Positions 5,884-13,365 of a stretch of DNA of 13,473 bases are shown here, piece by piece. Position 1 is the stretch's first letter. Every line of letters starts with the position of its first letter. Under the pieces are notes generated by a model. That model did no database searches. It was not told the origin of the DNA and saw only the letters and a list, made by a program, of their open reading frames with translations. This DNA comes from JACJXF01 sp964349045 (lineage in GTDB: Bacteria > Bacteroidota > Bacteroidia > Bacteroidales > GCA-2748055), in contig CAYGFI010000134.1 in assembly GCA_964349045.1 (NCBI GenBank), forward strand, positions 1 through 13,473. Reading direction: 5' to 3'. The position numbers and the translations under genes were made by a program.

Positions 5884-7044
5884 ATGAAAAGTTCAGTTCT
5901 AAAAAGAGTTGACCTGATTTTCGAAAGTGCAAATGTCAGGGAAATACTCGATAAAACCCTTAAAAGGAAACCAGAAGAAATTATAAAAGATATTCTTGAT
6001 TCAGGATTAAGGGGTCGTGGTGGAGCAGGTTTTCCGACAGGAATGAAATGGAAATTTGCCGCTGCAGAAAAAAACCCGGTAAAATATATCGTTTGCAATG
6101 CCGATGAAGGAGAACCCGGAACGTTTAAAGACCGCCAGATTCTTGATGAAGTTCCCAGTAAAGTTTTCGGAGGAATGGCAATTGCCAGTAAAGCGATAGG
6201 AGCAAAAATTGGTTACATCTATTTACGCGGTGAATATAAGTTCCTGGTACCTAAACTTCTGGAAGAAATTGATCTCTTCCATACCATGATGAAGGAAATG
6301 AAACATGATTTCAGAATCGAGTTACGACTTGGCAGTGGAGCCTATATCTGTGGTGAAGAAAGCGCTTTGTTCGAATCTATTGAAGGAAAACGCGGAGAGC
6401 CCCGTAATAAGCCTCCATACCCTACCCATTCGGGATTGTTCGGAAAGCCAACTTCCATTAATAATGTAGAAACACTGGTTTATGCAGTAATGATTTGTGC
6501 ATACGGAGCCGCGCATTTTCACAAACTGGGAACAACCGACTCGAGAGGATCCAAAGTTTTCTCGGTTTCAGGGGATACACCCAAAGCCGGCATTTATGAA
6601 CTTGAACTGGGTATGACCGTTGAACGCTTTGTCGAAGAATTCGGTGATGGAGATACCAAAGCCGTTCAGGTTGGTGGGGCTTCCGGATTTTGTGTCCCGA
6701 GAAAAAAATTTCAGGATACAATAATCGGATTCGAGGGAGTTCCTACAGGAGGTTCAATGAAACTCTTTAACAGTTCCCGTTCGATGTATAATGTGCTTCA
6801 TAATTATCTCGACTTCTTCACTGAAGAATCATGTGGCCAGTGCACTCCGTGCAGGGTGGGATGTCAACAACTCCTTTTAGGCGTTGAAGCCGTTAAGCGT
6901 GGAGAAAAAAACTCACAATATCTGGATGAACTGATCAAACTGGCGAAAACCATGAAAATATCATCCAAATGCGGTCTTGGTCAGTCAGTCGGAAACGCAT
7001 TTAAATCCATTGTGGAAAACTTTAAAGAAGAAATCATTTACTAA
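5884..7044 (+). CDS. hydB: NADH-linked [FeFe] hydrogenase, flavin/NADH subunit (NuoF-like, short form)
   Basis: A 386-residue NuoF-type subunit that binds FMN, NAD(H) and one [4Fe-4S] cluster. Visible motifs are the glycine-rich GRGGAGFPTGMKW at 44-56, the acidic NADEGEPGTFKDR at 72-84, GAYICGEESALFESIEGK at 152-169, and the cluster ligands C317, C320, C323 (SCGQCTPCRVG) with C363 (KCGLG). Well-studied bifurcating HydB proteins are about 580-620 residues and add an N-terminal thioredoxin-like [2Fe-2S] domain and a C-terminal pair of [4Fe-4S] clusters. Both are absent here, and the 64-bp upstream gap leaves no room for the missing N-terminus, so the short form is native and not truncated. This resembles the reduced HydB described in syntrophic bacteria with NADH-dependent hydrogenases (from memory). 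hydA follows after 18 bp. Confidence 0.9.
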   Translation: MKSSVLKRVDLIFESANVREILDKTLKRKPEEIIKDILDSGLRGRGGAGFPTGMKWKFAAAEKNPVKYIVCNADEGEPGTFKDRQILDEVPSKVFGGMAIASKAIGAKIGYIYLRGEYKFLVPKLLEEIDLFHTMMKEMKHDFRIELRLGSGAYICGEESALFESIEGKRGEPRNKPPYPTHSGLFGKPTSINNVETLVYAVMICAYGAAHFHKLGTTDSRGSKVFSVSGDTPKAGIYELELGMTVERFVEEFGDGDTKAVQVGGASGFCVPRKKFQDTIIGFEGVPTGGSMKLFNSSRSMYNVLHNYLDFFTEESCGQCTPCRVGCQQLLLGVEAVKRGEKNSQYLDELIKLAKTMKISSKCGLGQSVGNAFKSIVENFKEEIIY

Positions 7045-7062
7045 TTCAAAACGAAATATACC

Positions 7063-8844
7063 ATGGTTAATCTTAGTATAAACGGTCTGACAATATCGGT
7101 TAAGGAAGGTACCACAATTCTCAATGCTGCCCGTAAACTTAATTTTAAAATACCTACATTATGCAATCACCCGGACTTATGTGTAGCCGGTAATTGCAGG
7201 GTTTGTGTAGTTGAACAACCGGGTGCAAAAACCCTTATTGCCGCCTGTGCCACACCCGTTTCTGAAAACATGGAGATCCTTACTAACAGCCTGAAAATCA
7301 GGACAGCCCGTAAGCATATAATTGAACTTCTACTTTCAGAACATAAAGCCGATTGCACCAAATGTTATAAAAATGGGAATTGCGAACTTCAGAGTCTTGC
7401 AAACGAATACAGTGTTGGTGACCACATTTTTATCGACCTGGTTCCAATACATGCCCACAAAATTGATATTACATCTCCTTCCATAGCAAAAGACGACAGT
7501 AAATGTATACGTTGTCAGCGTTGTGTAAGAACCTGTGCTGAAATCCAGGGAGTAAACGCCCTGACAGTTGCCAACAAAGGCAAAGAGATGAAAATCAGCA
7601 GTTTCTTTGATAAACCTATGCATGAAGTTATATGCACTAACTGTGGACAGTGTATCAACCGCTGTCCCACCGGCGCCCTGGTTGAAAGAAATTATATCGA
7701 AGAAGTATGGCAGGCAATTCTCGATCCTTCCACTCATGTTGTGGTTCAGACTGCCCCGGCTGTCAGAATCGGACTCGGTGAAGCTTTGGGACTTAGCGCG
7801 GGGCAAAGGGTTACCGGTAAAATGGTTGCAGCGCTGAAAAGAATTGGCTTTAATAGTATTCTTGATACCGATTTCACCGCCGACCTTACCATCATGGAAG
7901 AAGGTACTGAATTGCTTACCAGGCTTAAGAAAGCATTGGTCGATAAAGACCCGACGGTAAAACTTCCACTTACAACTTCATGTTCACCCGGATGGATTAA
8001 ATTTATTGAACATGCATTTCCCGAATTTCTGCCAAATGTATCTACCTGCAAATCACCCCAGCAAATGTTTGGGGCTTTGGCAAAAACTTATTATGCACAG
8101 AAGAAAAACCTTAATCCGAAAGACATAGTCAGTGTTTCAATCATGCCCTGTACTGCAAAAAAATACGAAGCTAATCGTCCGGAAATGCGCTCAAGCGGTT
8201 ATAAGGATGTCGATTTCGTGCTTACAACCCGTGAACTGGCTAAAATGATCAGGCAGGCAGGCATAAATTTCGATATGCTTGAAGAAATGGATTATGACTC
8301 AATCATGGGCGAATCAACCGGAGCTGCAGTAATTTTCGGAGCAACCGGAGGAGTTATGGAAGCTGCTCTCCGAACTGCCTATGAACTGGTTACCGGCCGT
8401 GATGTACCTTTCGAAGACTTGAATATCACCCCGGTAAGAGGTATGGAAGGGGTCCGTGAAGCCTCTGTTTTAATCGACGGTTGCAAACCTGAATGGGCTT
8501 TCCTTAACGGAGTTGAACTGAAATGCGTTGTTGCACATGGTCTGGCTAACGCCCGTACAGTAATGCAAAACGTGAAAGACGGCAAGGTTAACTACCATTT
8601 TATCGAAATAATGGCATGTCCGGGTGGATGCCTCGGTGGCGGAGGTCAACCCATCCCGACAAGTTTATCTATCCGTAAAAAACGTACCGAAGCCATTTAT
8701 GCAGAAGATATGGGAATGCCCATCAGGAAGTCCCATGAAAATCCTGAAATAACAGCTATTTATAAGGATTTCCTGGGAGAACCCAATGGTCATAAATCTC
8801 ATCAGCTCCTTCATACACATTATAAAGAAAGAAAACGATATTAA
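7063..8844 (+). CDS. hydA: [FeFe] hydrogenase catalytic subunit
   Basis: A 593-residue catalytic subunit that reduces protons to H2 or oxidises H2. In order: a plant-type [2Fe-2S] domain with C34, C45, C48, C62; a His-Cys3 [4Fe-4S] site H94, C98, C101, C107 (numbered exactly as in Clostridium pasteurianum CpI); two ferredoxin [4Fe-4S] clusters from C148, C151, C154, C158 and C191, C194, C197, C201; then the H-cluster domain. H-cluster motifs are L1 TSCSPGW at 305-311, L2 MPCTAKKYE at 361-369, and L3 EIMACPGGCLGGGGQP at 515-530, giving ligands C363, C519 and C523. L1 has serine (S308) at the usual [4Fe-4S]H ligand position, and C329 is an extra nearby cysteine. The C-terminus SHQLLHTHY is typical. 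The domain layout and partners match the trimeric NAD(P)-linked group. An intrinsic terminator follows. Confidence 0.95.
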   Translation: MVNLSINGLTISVKEGTTILNAARKLNFKIPTLCNHPDLCVAGNCRVCVVEQPGAKTLIAACATPVSENMEILTNSLKIRTARKHIIELLLSEHKADCTKCYKNGNCELQSLANEYSVGDHIFIDLVPIHAHKIDITSPSIAKDDSKCIRCQRCVRTCAEIQGVNALTVANKGKEMKISSFFDKPMHEVICTNCGQCINRCPTGALVERNYIEEVWQAILDPSTHVVVQTAPAVRIGLGEALGLSAGQRVTGKMVAALKRIGFNSILDTDFTADLTIMEEGTELLTRLKKALVDKDPTVKLPLTTSCSPGWIKFIEHAFPEFLPNVSTCKSPQQMFGALAKTYYAQKKNLNPKDIVSVSIMPCTAKKYEANRPEMRSSGYKDVDFVLTTRELAKMIRQAGINFDMLEEMDYDSIMGESTGAAVIFGATGGVMEAALRTAYELVTGRDVPFEDLNITPVRGMEGVREASVLIDGCKPEWAFLNGVELKCVVAHGLANARTVMQNVKDGKVNYHFIEIMACPGGCLGGGGQPIPTSLSIRKKRTEAIYAEDMGMPIRKSHENPEITAIYKDFLGEPNGHKSHQLLHTHYKERKRY

Positions 8845-8885
8845 AAACGTGCAAAATATTTGCCTGAACTGAATCATTTTTCCCG

Positions 8886-8915
8886 CAGGGATCTAAACGG
8901 ATCCCTGTTTTTTTT
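8886..8915 (+). terminator. Intrinsic terminator of the hydCBA operon
   Basis: CAGGGATC at 8886-8893 pairs perfectly with GATCCCTG at 8900-8907 around a 6-nt loop, followed at once by eight T residues (8908-8915). It begins 41 bp after the hydA stop and is a textbook rho-independent terminator on the plus strand. Confidence 0.88.
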
Positions 8916-9011
8916 ATTCTATATTTATTCCCTGAAAACGGTTTGATCCGGATTCAGAAAACAGAAGGATAAATTTTGCAGAATCCATCCTGACTTAACC
9001 AACCCAATACC

Positions 9012-9497
9012 ATGAATATAAAAAAAACGATTGTGTTTCTGCTTTTTTTTATCCCGTTTTTCCTGTTATATTCCTGTGGAAATAAAAAGGAAAAGCCTGC
9101 AGAATATTCTTCATCGCCTGATTCAAATGAATTGACAGTTTCTCCTGTTTCACAGCTTGTAATGGAAAGAGGTCTCTCAGTATATAAAACTCATTGTTTT
9201 GCCTGTCACCTTATGGATGGCAGCGGTATCAAAGGTCTCTATCCTCCCCTGGCCGGGAATGAAACGGTAACCGGAGAAAAACCTCATCTTATCGGAATCC
9301 TTCTGAATGGAATGTCCGGAGAAATTGAGGTAAACGGTGAAAAATATAACCAGGTTATGGTCCCGCATGACTTTCTTACGGATAATCAAATTGCCTCTGT
9401 CCTGACATATATCCGTAATAGTTTTGGAAACCAGGCTGATGAGGTTAAAACTGCCGAGGTAAAATTGATCCGCAAGAAAATGAACCTGATAAAATAA
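9012..9497 (+). CDS. Lipid-anchored monoheme cytochrome c
   Basis: A 161-residue exported electron carrier. Residues 1-22 are a lipoprotein signal with the lipobox LLYSC (lipidated C22), followed by a short polar linker. The class I cytochrome c domain starts at about 50: heme-binding C62-F-A-C65-H66 (HCFACHLMDG), then LYPPLAGN at 76-83, and a conserved C-terminal helix SVLTYIRNSFGN (about 129-140). M116 in QVMVPH is the best candidate for the distal heme ligand. It resembles small cytochromes that serve oxidases or periplasmic dehydrogenases; the partner is not in the window. The hyd terminator lies upstream, so it is a separate transcription unit. An imperfect promoter (TTTG 8942-8945, TAAATTTTG 8970-8978, one base too long) is possible. 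A cytochrome next to a fermentation-type hydrogenase suggests some respiratory capacity. Confidence 0.88.
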   Translation: MNIKKTIVFLLFFIPFFLLYSCGNKKEKPAEYSSSPDSNELTVSPVSQLVMERGLSVYKTHCFACHLMDGSGIKGLYPPLAGNETVTGEKPHLIGILLNGMSGEIEVNGEKYNQVMVPHDFLTDNQIASVLTYIRNSFGNQADEVKTAEVKLIRKKMNLIK

Positions 9498-9567
9498 TTT
9501 TAACTTTTCGCATTTCTGAATTAAAGAATCTTCCTGTTTGTAATTCTTGGTATTGCCACCAAAAATA

Positions 9568-10065
9568 CTATTTATCATATAGCCTTATGAACTCATACCC
9601 ATTTCCTGTCCACATAAGGAATTTTTCAAAATCACTGAATGTTAACACCAGCGTTGATGTATTTTCATTAGGGTGAAAACTGATATATTCCGAATCCTTA
9701 AGTGTTTCATCTAAAAATAAATATACATGATTACCTATATCATTAATTAAACCGAACGGTGAAACAGATCCGGCTTTCAGACCCAGGTATTTATCCAGGC
9801 GCTGATCGGAACCAAAACTGATTTTCCCCTGTTTCAGTCTTTTTTCAAGATCATGAATATCAAGCGCCTGCCTTGCATCCAGTATTACAAGATAATGCCG
9901 GTTACCCTTATGATTCCTGAAAAACAGATTCTTGCAGTGCCTTGCAGGAATATCCTTCCAGAATACGGAAGCTATTTCAATTGTTGGAAGCGGAGGATGT
10001 TCATAGATCTTGTATTCAATTCCGAGGTTTTTCAGAACTTCAATTACTTTATCACGATTTTCCAT
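9568..10065 (-). CDS. ProX/YbaK-type trans-editing aminoacyl-tRNA deacylase
   Basis: A 165-residue cytoplasmic protein of the YbaK/ProX (PrdX) family, which hydrolyses mischarged tRNA, typically Ala-tRNA(Pro). It is a single free-standing domain of normal length. Visible family features are PPLPTIE at 24-30, the catalytic-site lysine in CKNLFFRNHKGNRHYLVIL (K45), GSVSPFGLINDIGNHVYLFLD at 99-119, and the F-H-P-N segment at 130-133 followed by LTFSDFEKFL. The length and the GSVSPFG motif favour ProX over the Cys-tRNA-directed YbaK, though the amino-acid target is not provable here. It is convergent with the cytochrome gene (70-bp gap, no clear terminator) and divergent from the LtaS-like gene. 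A -7 element lies 17 bp upstream. Confidence 0.85.
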   Translation of the reverse strand: MENRDKVIEVLKNLGIEYKIYEHPPLPTIEIASVFWKDIPARHCKNLFFRNHKGNRHYLVILDARQALDIHDLEKRLKQGKISFGSDQRLDKYLGLKAGSVSPFGLINDIGNHVYLFLDETLKDSEYISFHPNENTSTLVLTFSDFEKFLMWTGNGYEFIRLYDK

Positions 10066-10082
10066 AAAATTTGTAGTTACAA

Positions 10083-10090
10083 CAAATCTA
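10083..10090 (-). promoter_or_regulatory. Putative -7 promoter element of the ProX-type gene
   Basis: CAAATCTA on the plus strand reads TAGATTTG on the minus strand, an exact TAnnTTTG match. It would give a leader of about 10 nt before the ATG at 10065. A CAAA (-33 TTTG) at 10116-10119 is 25 bp away, longer than usual. Confidence 0.38.
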
Positions 10091-10380
10091 ATAAAGATTT
10101 ATAATTTCACAGTAACAAAAATCGGCTGCAGATTCAAGAAATAAGTTGATTATAGAAAAAATCTCTCAGCCTCATACTGAAGATCTGGAGGGGCAGAACC
10201 GATGTGGTATTTTATTGGTTTCTGTGAAAAAGAAATTTTAACTTTTTTGCTCTCCATTTTTTATTCAGAAGCTTTTGCATCAGATCTTTCAATAAATGGT
10301 ATATTTTTAATTATTTGCGGTTGATTAGTTATCTTGGCGAAAAACCTGAATTATTTTTACCTCATTTATTGGTCTAAAGT
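10091..10380. other. Gap between divergent genes; nothing firm seen
   Basis: The full gap is 10066-10380. It is AT-rich with no open frame worth calling and no strong stem-loop. It must hold the promoter of the LtaS-like/lipid-kinase operon. The nearest match is TATCTTGG near 10330, only a 6 of 8 fit, so I do not call it. Confidence 0.35.
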
Positions 10381-12210
10381 ATGAAATCCCGCATATTATT
10401 CATTATAAAGTATTACCTGTTCTGGATTGGGATTTTCATCCTGCAAAAGCTGATGTTCATGACGTTTAACATCCACGAATCCATGCAATTGGGTTTGGCC
10501 GATTGGTTAGGCGTTCTCTGGCACGGTCTCCGTCTCGATTTATCTGCAGCCGCGTACCTGATGGTTATTCCGGTATTGGTAATGAGTGTTTTATGTTTTT
10601 TTGATATACGTTTCACAAAAAGCTTTTTAAAATTTTATAATTACATTTTTCTCTTCATTGTTCTATACCTTGGAGTTGTAGACATGGAGCTTTATTCATA
10701 CTGGGGAGTTAAACTGGATATAACCCCGCTGGTATATCTCAAAACTCCGAAGGAAGCAGCGGCATCCCTTAATTACACCGAAATAGCTCTTTTAGTTCTT
10801 TTTTTCCTGTTTATCTATTTTATTGGACTTAAAGCTTTTCAAAGGCTTATCCTGTCTCAATTAGACAAACCGGTTCTCCCTTCCTGGCCTTTCAGCATAG
10901 TGGGAGTTTTTATACTTGCCTTATCAATTATTCCTGTCAGGGGTGGTGTGGGTATTGCCCCGGTAAATTTAGGATCTGTTTACTTTCATAACAACCGTTT
11001 TGCAAATCATAGCGCTGTTAATGTATTATGGAATTCCGTGTATTCCATTGTTGAACGAAAAAGCCTGAATACTGAATATAATTTTATGGATGCCGGCCAC
11101 GCGACCGAACTTTTCAAAAGGTTTTATCCCCGGGATACCATTCGTAAACAATTTATAAAAAAAGATGCTAACATAATTCTCATAATCCTCGAGAGTTTTT
11201 CTAATAAAATCATTGGCGAGCTGGGTGGTGAACCCGGAATTACTCCCGAAATAGATACCCTTTGCAAAAATTCTGTCGTATTCAGAAATTTTTTCGCCAG
11301 CGGAGATCGATCTGAAAAAGGAATCCTTAGTCTTTTAAGTGGATATCCCGCTCAACCTACAACGACCATTATCAATTTCCCTTCCAAGACTCAAAAACTA
11401 CCGTTTCTGTTGACCCCGTTTCACGAGAAAGGATACTATACGGCTTTTTATTACGGGGGAGATTTGAATTTTGCCAATTTCAGAAGCTATTTCACCAATG
11501 CCTGGATGGATCGCATGATTACCTTCAAAGACTTTCCTTCCGGACTTAATACTCAAAAATGGGGAGTACCGGATGAATTCCTGTTTGATAAAATGATTAC
11601 CGATATTGACACCATAAAACGTCCCTTCTTTATTTCCTGCTTTACCCTGAGCAGTCATGAACCTTATGATATATCAATGGATCCGGTTTTCCCTGTGAAC
11701 AACCGCAACGATCTGAGCAAAAATGCATTTTATTACACCGATCGCTGTTTAGGTACGTTTATTGACCGGGCAAAAAAAAGCGATTGGTGGGAAAATACTT
11801 TGATCATTATTGTGTCTGACCACGGATCAAGATTTCCCGGTAATACACCAAATCACGTGCGTTTAAAATTTCAAATTCCGATGATATGGACTGGTGGCGC
11901 TCTAACGGTTCCCGATACTTCAATTTATACTTTTGCCTCCCAGTCCGACTTGCCGCGGACGATCCTGAATCAGTTCAGCCTCCCGGTAAATAATTATAAA
12001 TTCAGTAAAGACATCCTTGATGCAGATTCAAAATCATTTGCCATGTATTTCTTTAATAATGGATTTGGTTATATGTCTGATTCAGTGCAAGCCATTTACG
12101 ATATCAGTGTGATGCAGTTTATTGAAAGTTTTGGACCCTTAAACAAAGAATGTGAAGAATCTTCAAAAGCTTATCTTCAATTTCTTTCAGGAGATTTTAA
12201 TAGTCTTTAA
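10381..12210 (+). CDS. LtaS-like membrane phosphotransferase (sulfatase fold)
   Basis: A 609-residue inner-membrane enzyme. The N-terminal third has about five membrane segments (roughly 5-28, 55-76, 83-100, 133-154, 168-188), and the C-terminal part is a periplasmic alkaline-phosphatase/sulfatase domain from about 262. Active-site features are E271 in ILESFS (metal), the nucleophile S311 in SGDRSEKGILSLLSGYP (where LtaS has threonine), and D480-H481 in VSDHGSRF (metal). Relatives move a phospholipid head group (glycerol phosphate from phosphatidylglycerol, or phosphoethanolamine) onto an extracytoplasmic acceptor. Gram-negatives have no lipoteichoic acid, so the acceptor here may be a glycan, lipid A or a protein and is unknown. 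The lipid kinase gene starts 9 bp after its stop, so the two are an operon. Family call firm, substrate open. Confidence 0.88.
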   Translation: MKSRILFIIKYYLFWIGIFILQKLMFMTFNIHESMQLGLADWLGVLWHGLRLDLSAAAYLMVIPVLVMSVLCFFDIRFTKSFLKFYNYIFLFIVLYLGVVDMELYSYWGVKLDITPLVYLKTPKEAAASLNYTEIALLVLFFLFIYFIGLKAFQRLILSQLDKPVLPSWPFSIVGVFILALSIIPVRGGVGIAPVNLGSVYFHNNRFANHSAVNVLWNSVYSIVERKSLNTEYNFMDAGHATELFKRFYPRDTIRKQFIKKDANIILIILESFSNKIIGELGGEPGITPEIDTLCKNSVVFRNFFASGDRSEKGILSLLSGYPAQPTTTIINFPSKTQKLPFLLTPFHEKGYYTAFYYGGDLNFANFRSYFTNAWMDRMITFKDFPSGLNTQKWGVPDEFLFDKMITDIDTIKRPFFISCFTLSSHEPYDISMDPVFPVNNRNDLSKNAFYYTDRCLGTFIDRAKKSDWWENTLIIIVSDHGSRFPGNTPNHVRLKFQIPMIWTGGALTVPDTSIYTFASQSDLPRTILNQFSLPVNNYKFSKDILDADSKSFAMYFFNNGFGYMSDSVQAIYDISVMQFIESFGPLNKECEESSKAYLQFLSGDFNSL

Positions 12211-12219
12211 TTTACTTCT

Positions 12220-13161
12220 ATGGAAGAAAAAAGTAAAATTATATTCATCATTAATCCTATTGCAGGAGTCAGGAGCAAAAGAAGTCTTGACAGGAAAATT
12301 GACCAATTCTTTTCTGAAAAAAATTATGTCTTTTCTAAACTTTATACTGAATATCCCAGCCATGCCATGGAGCTTGCGAAACAAGCCGTTAAGGAAAAAC
12401 CTGGCCTGCTGGTTGCTGCCGGGGGTGATGGAACTATTAATGAAATCGCCTGCGCTCTGATAAATACGGGCATACCCCTGGGAGTTATTCCTCTTGGTTC
12501 GGGAAATGGATTTGCCCGTCATTTTAATTTACCCTTAAACATAAAAAAAGCTCTCAAACTGCTGCTGTCAGGTACCATTTTATCGGTTGATGTTGGTTAT
12601 ATGAACGGCAAACCTTTCTTCTGCACTGCAGGTATCGGTTTTGATGCAGAAACAGGGTATTATTACCGTAATTTTAACCACAGAGGATTTATTGCTTATG
12701 CCCTGAGTTTTGCCAGGGTATTCAGTTGGTACAGGTCAAAAGAGTATATTCTCGAAATCGACGGCGAAAGATATGATTTCAGGGCGTTCTTCATTACAAT
12801 TGCTAACATATCACAGTTCGGATATAATTTTTATGTTGCTCCTCATGCCTCAACCCTCGATGGAGCTTTCGATGTAGTTGTTGTCAAACGTTTTCCAAAA
12901 TGGAAAGCTTCATTCATTGCATTCCGGTCATTTTTCGGAACCATTGATACCAGTCAGTATGTTTGGCACAAACTGGCCCGGAATGTCAAAATAATATCCC
13001 CGGCAGGAGAGAAATTTATTCATATCGACGGGGAAGCTGGGATACTGTCCGGTGAACTTGAATACCAGATTAAAAACGCAGAATTACGCGTAATTGTAAA
13101 TGATAAAAATCAAGTAATTCCTTTCCCTTTTAAAAAGCTGATCTATAAATCGAGGCATTAA
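12220..13161 (+). CDS. Diacylglycerol-kinase-family lipid kinase (DgkB/YegS type)
   Basis: A 313-residue cytoplasmic lipid kinase, full length for the family. Motifs are INPIAGVRSKR at 11-21, the nucleotide-binding GGDGTINE at 68-75, PLGSGNGFARHF at 91-102, TAGIGFDAE at 136-144, LDGAFDVVVV at 213-222, and FIHIDGE at 266-272 near the C-terminus. The reaction is ATP plus diacylglycerol (or a related lipid) to phosphatidic acid. The start ATG is 9 bp downstream of the LtaS-like gene, implying translational coupling or at least one transcript. LtaS-type transfer from phosphatidylglycerol leaves diacylglycerol, which DgkB recycles in Gram-positive bacteria, so the pairing makes functional sense. 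A sphingosine-type or YegS phosphatidylglycerol substrate is an alternative. Confidence 0.9.
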   Translation: MEEKSKIIFIINPIAGVRSKRSLDRKIDQFFSEKNYVFSKLYTEYPSHAMELAKQAVKEKPGLLVAAGGDGTINEIACALINTGIPLGVIPLGSGNGFARHFNLPLNIKKALKLLLSGTILSVDVGYMNGKPFFCTAGIGFDAETGYYYRNFNHRGFIAYALSFARVFSWYRSKEYILEIDGERYDFRAFFITIANISQFGYNFYVAPHASTLDGAFDVVVVKRFPKWKASFIAFRSFFGTIDTSQYVWHKLARNVKIISPAGEKFIHIDGEAGILSGELEYQIKNAELRVIVNDKNQVIPFPFKKLIYKSRH

Positions 13162-13365
13162 TCATACTATTCAGTTTATTATTTTTAATAACTATCGGAA
13201 AAGATGCATAAGATAGTTGTGGCTTTACCGGAAGAATTAAACCAGGAGGTTTTGTAACTGTAAAGGTTCTGAACATGTGATGGGCTACAACCATACAACA
13301 CAAAAGCTAATAATAATAGAGAATATTTTACCATTAGTAAAAAAAGATTAGAACCAGATTAACAA
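13162..13365. other. Gap after the lipid kinase gene; nothing firm seen
   Basis: It holds only a weak A/T hairpin at 13173-13193 (AGTT-T-ATTA with TAAT-AACT, no T-tract) and a 17-codon frame at 13204-13257. Neither is convincing as a terminator or a gene. Confidence 0.35.

Noticed and set aside
7336..7806. A 156-codon minus-strand open frame inside hydA
   Set aside because: It lies fully antisense to a highly conserved iron-sulfur region, with no domain features of its own.
9177..9578. A 133-codon minus-strand open frame antisense to the cytochrome gene
   Set aside because: It overlaps the clear cytochrome c domain and the start of the ProX-type gene's 3' end; no recognisable motifs.
10300..10380. 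A TAnnTTTG promoter for the LtaS-like operon
   Set aside because: The closest string, TATCTTGG near 10330, fits only 6 of 8 positions and has no properly spaced TTTG.
13173..13193. A terminator after the lipid kinase gene
   Set aside because: The stem is entirely weak A/T pairs plus two G-C, has a bulge, and lacks a following T-tract.
13204..13257. A 17-codon frame starting MHKIVVALPEEL
   Set aside because: It faintly resembles the start of a nucleosidase-like protein, but it is far too short and no continuation is found in other frames.
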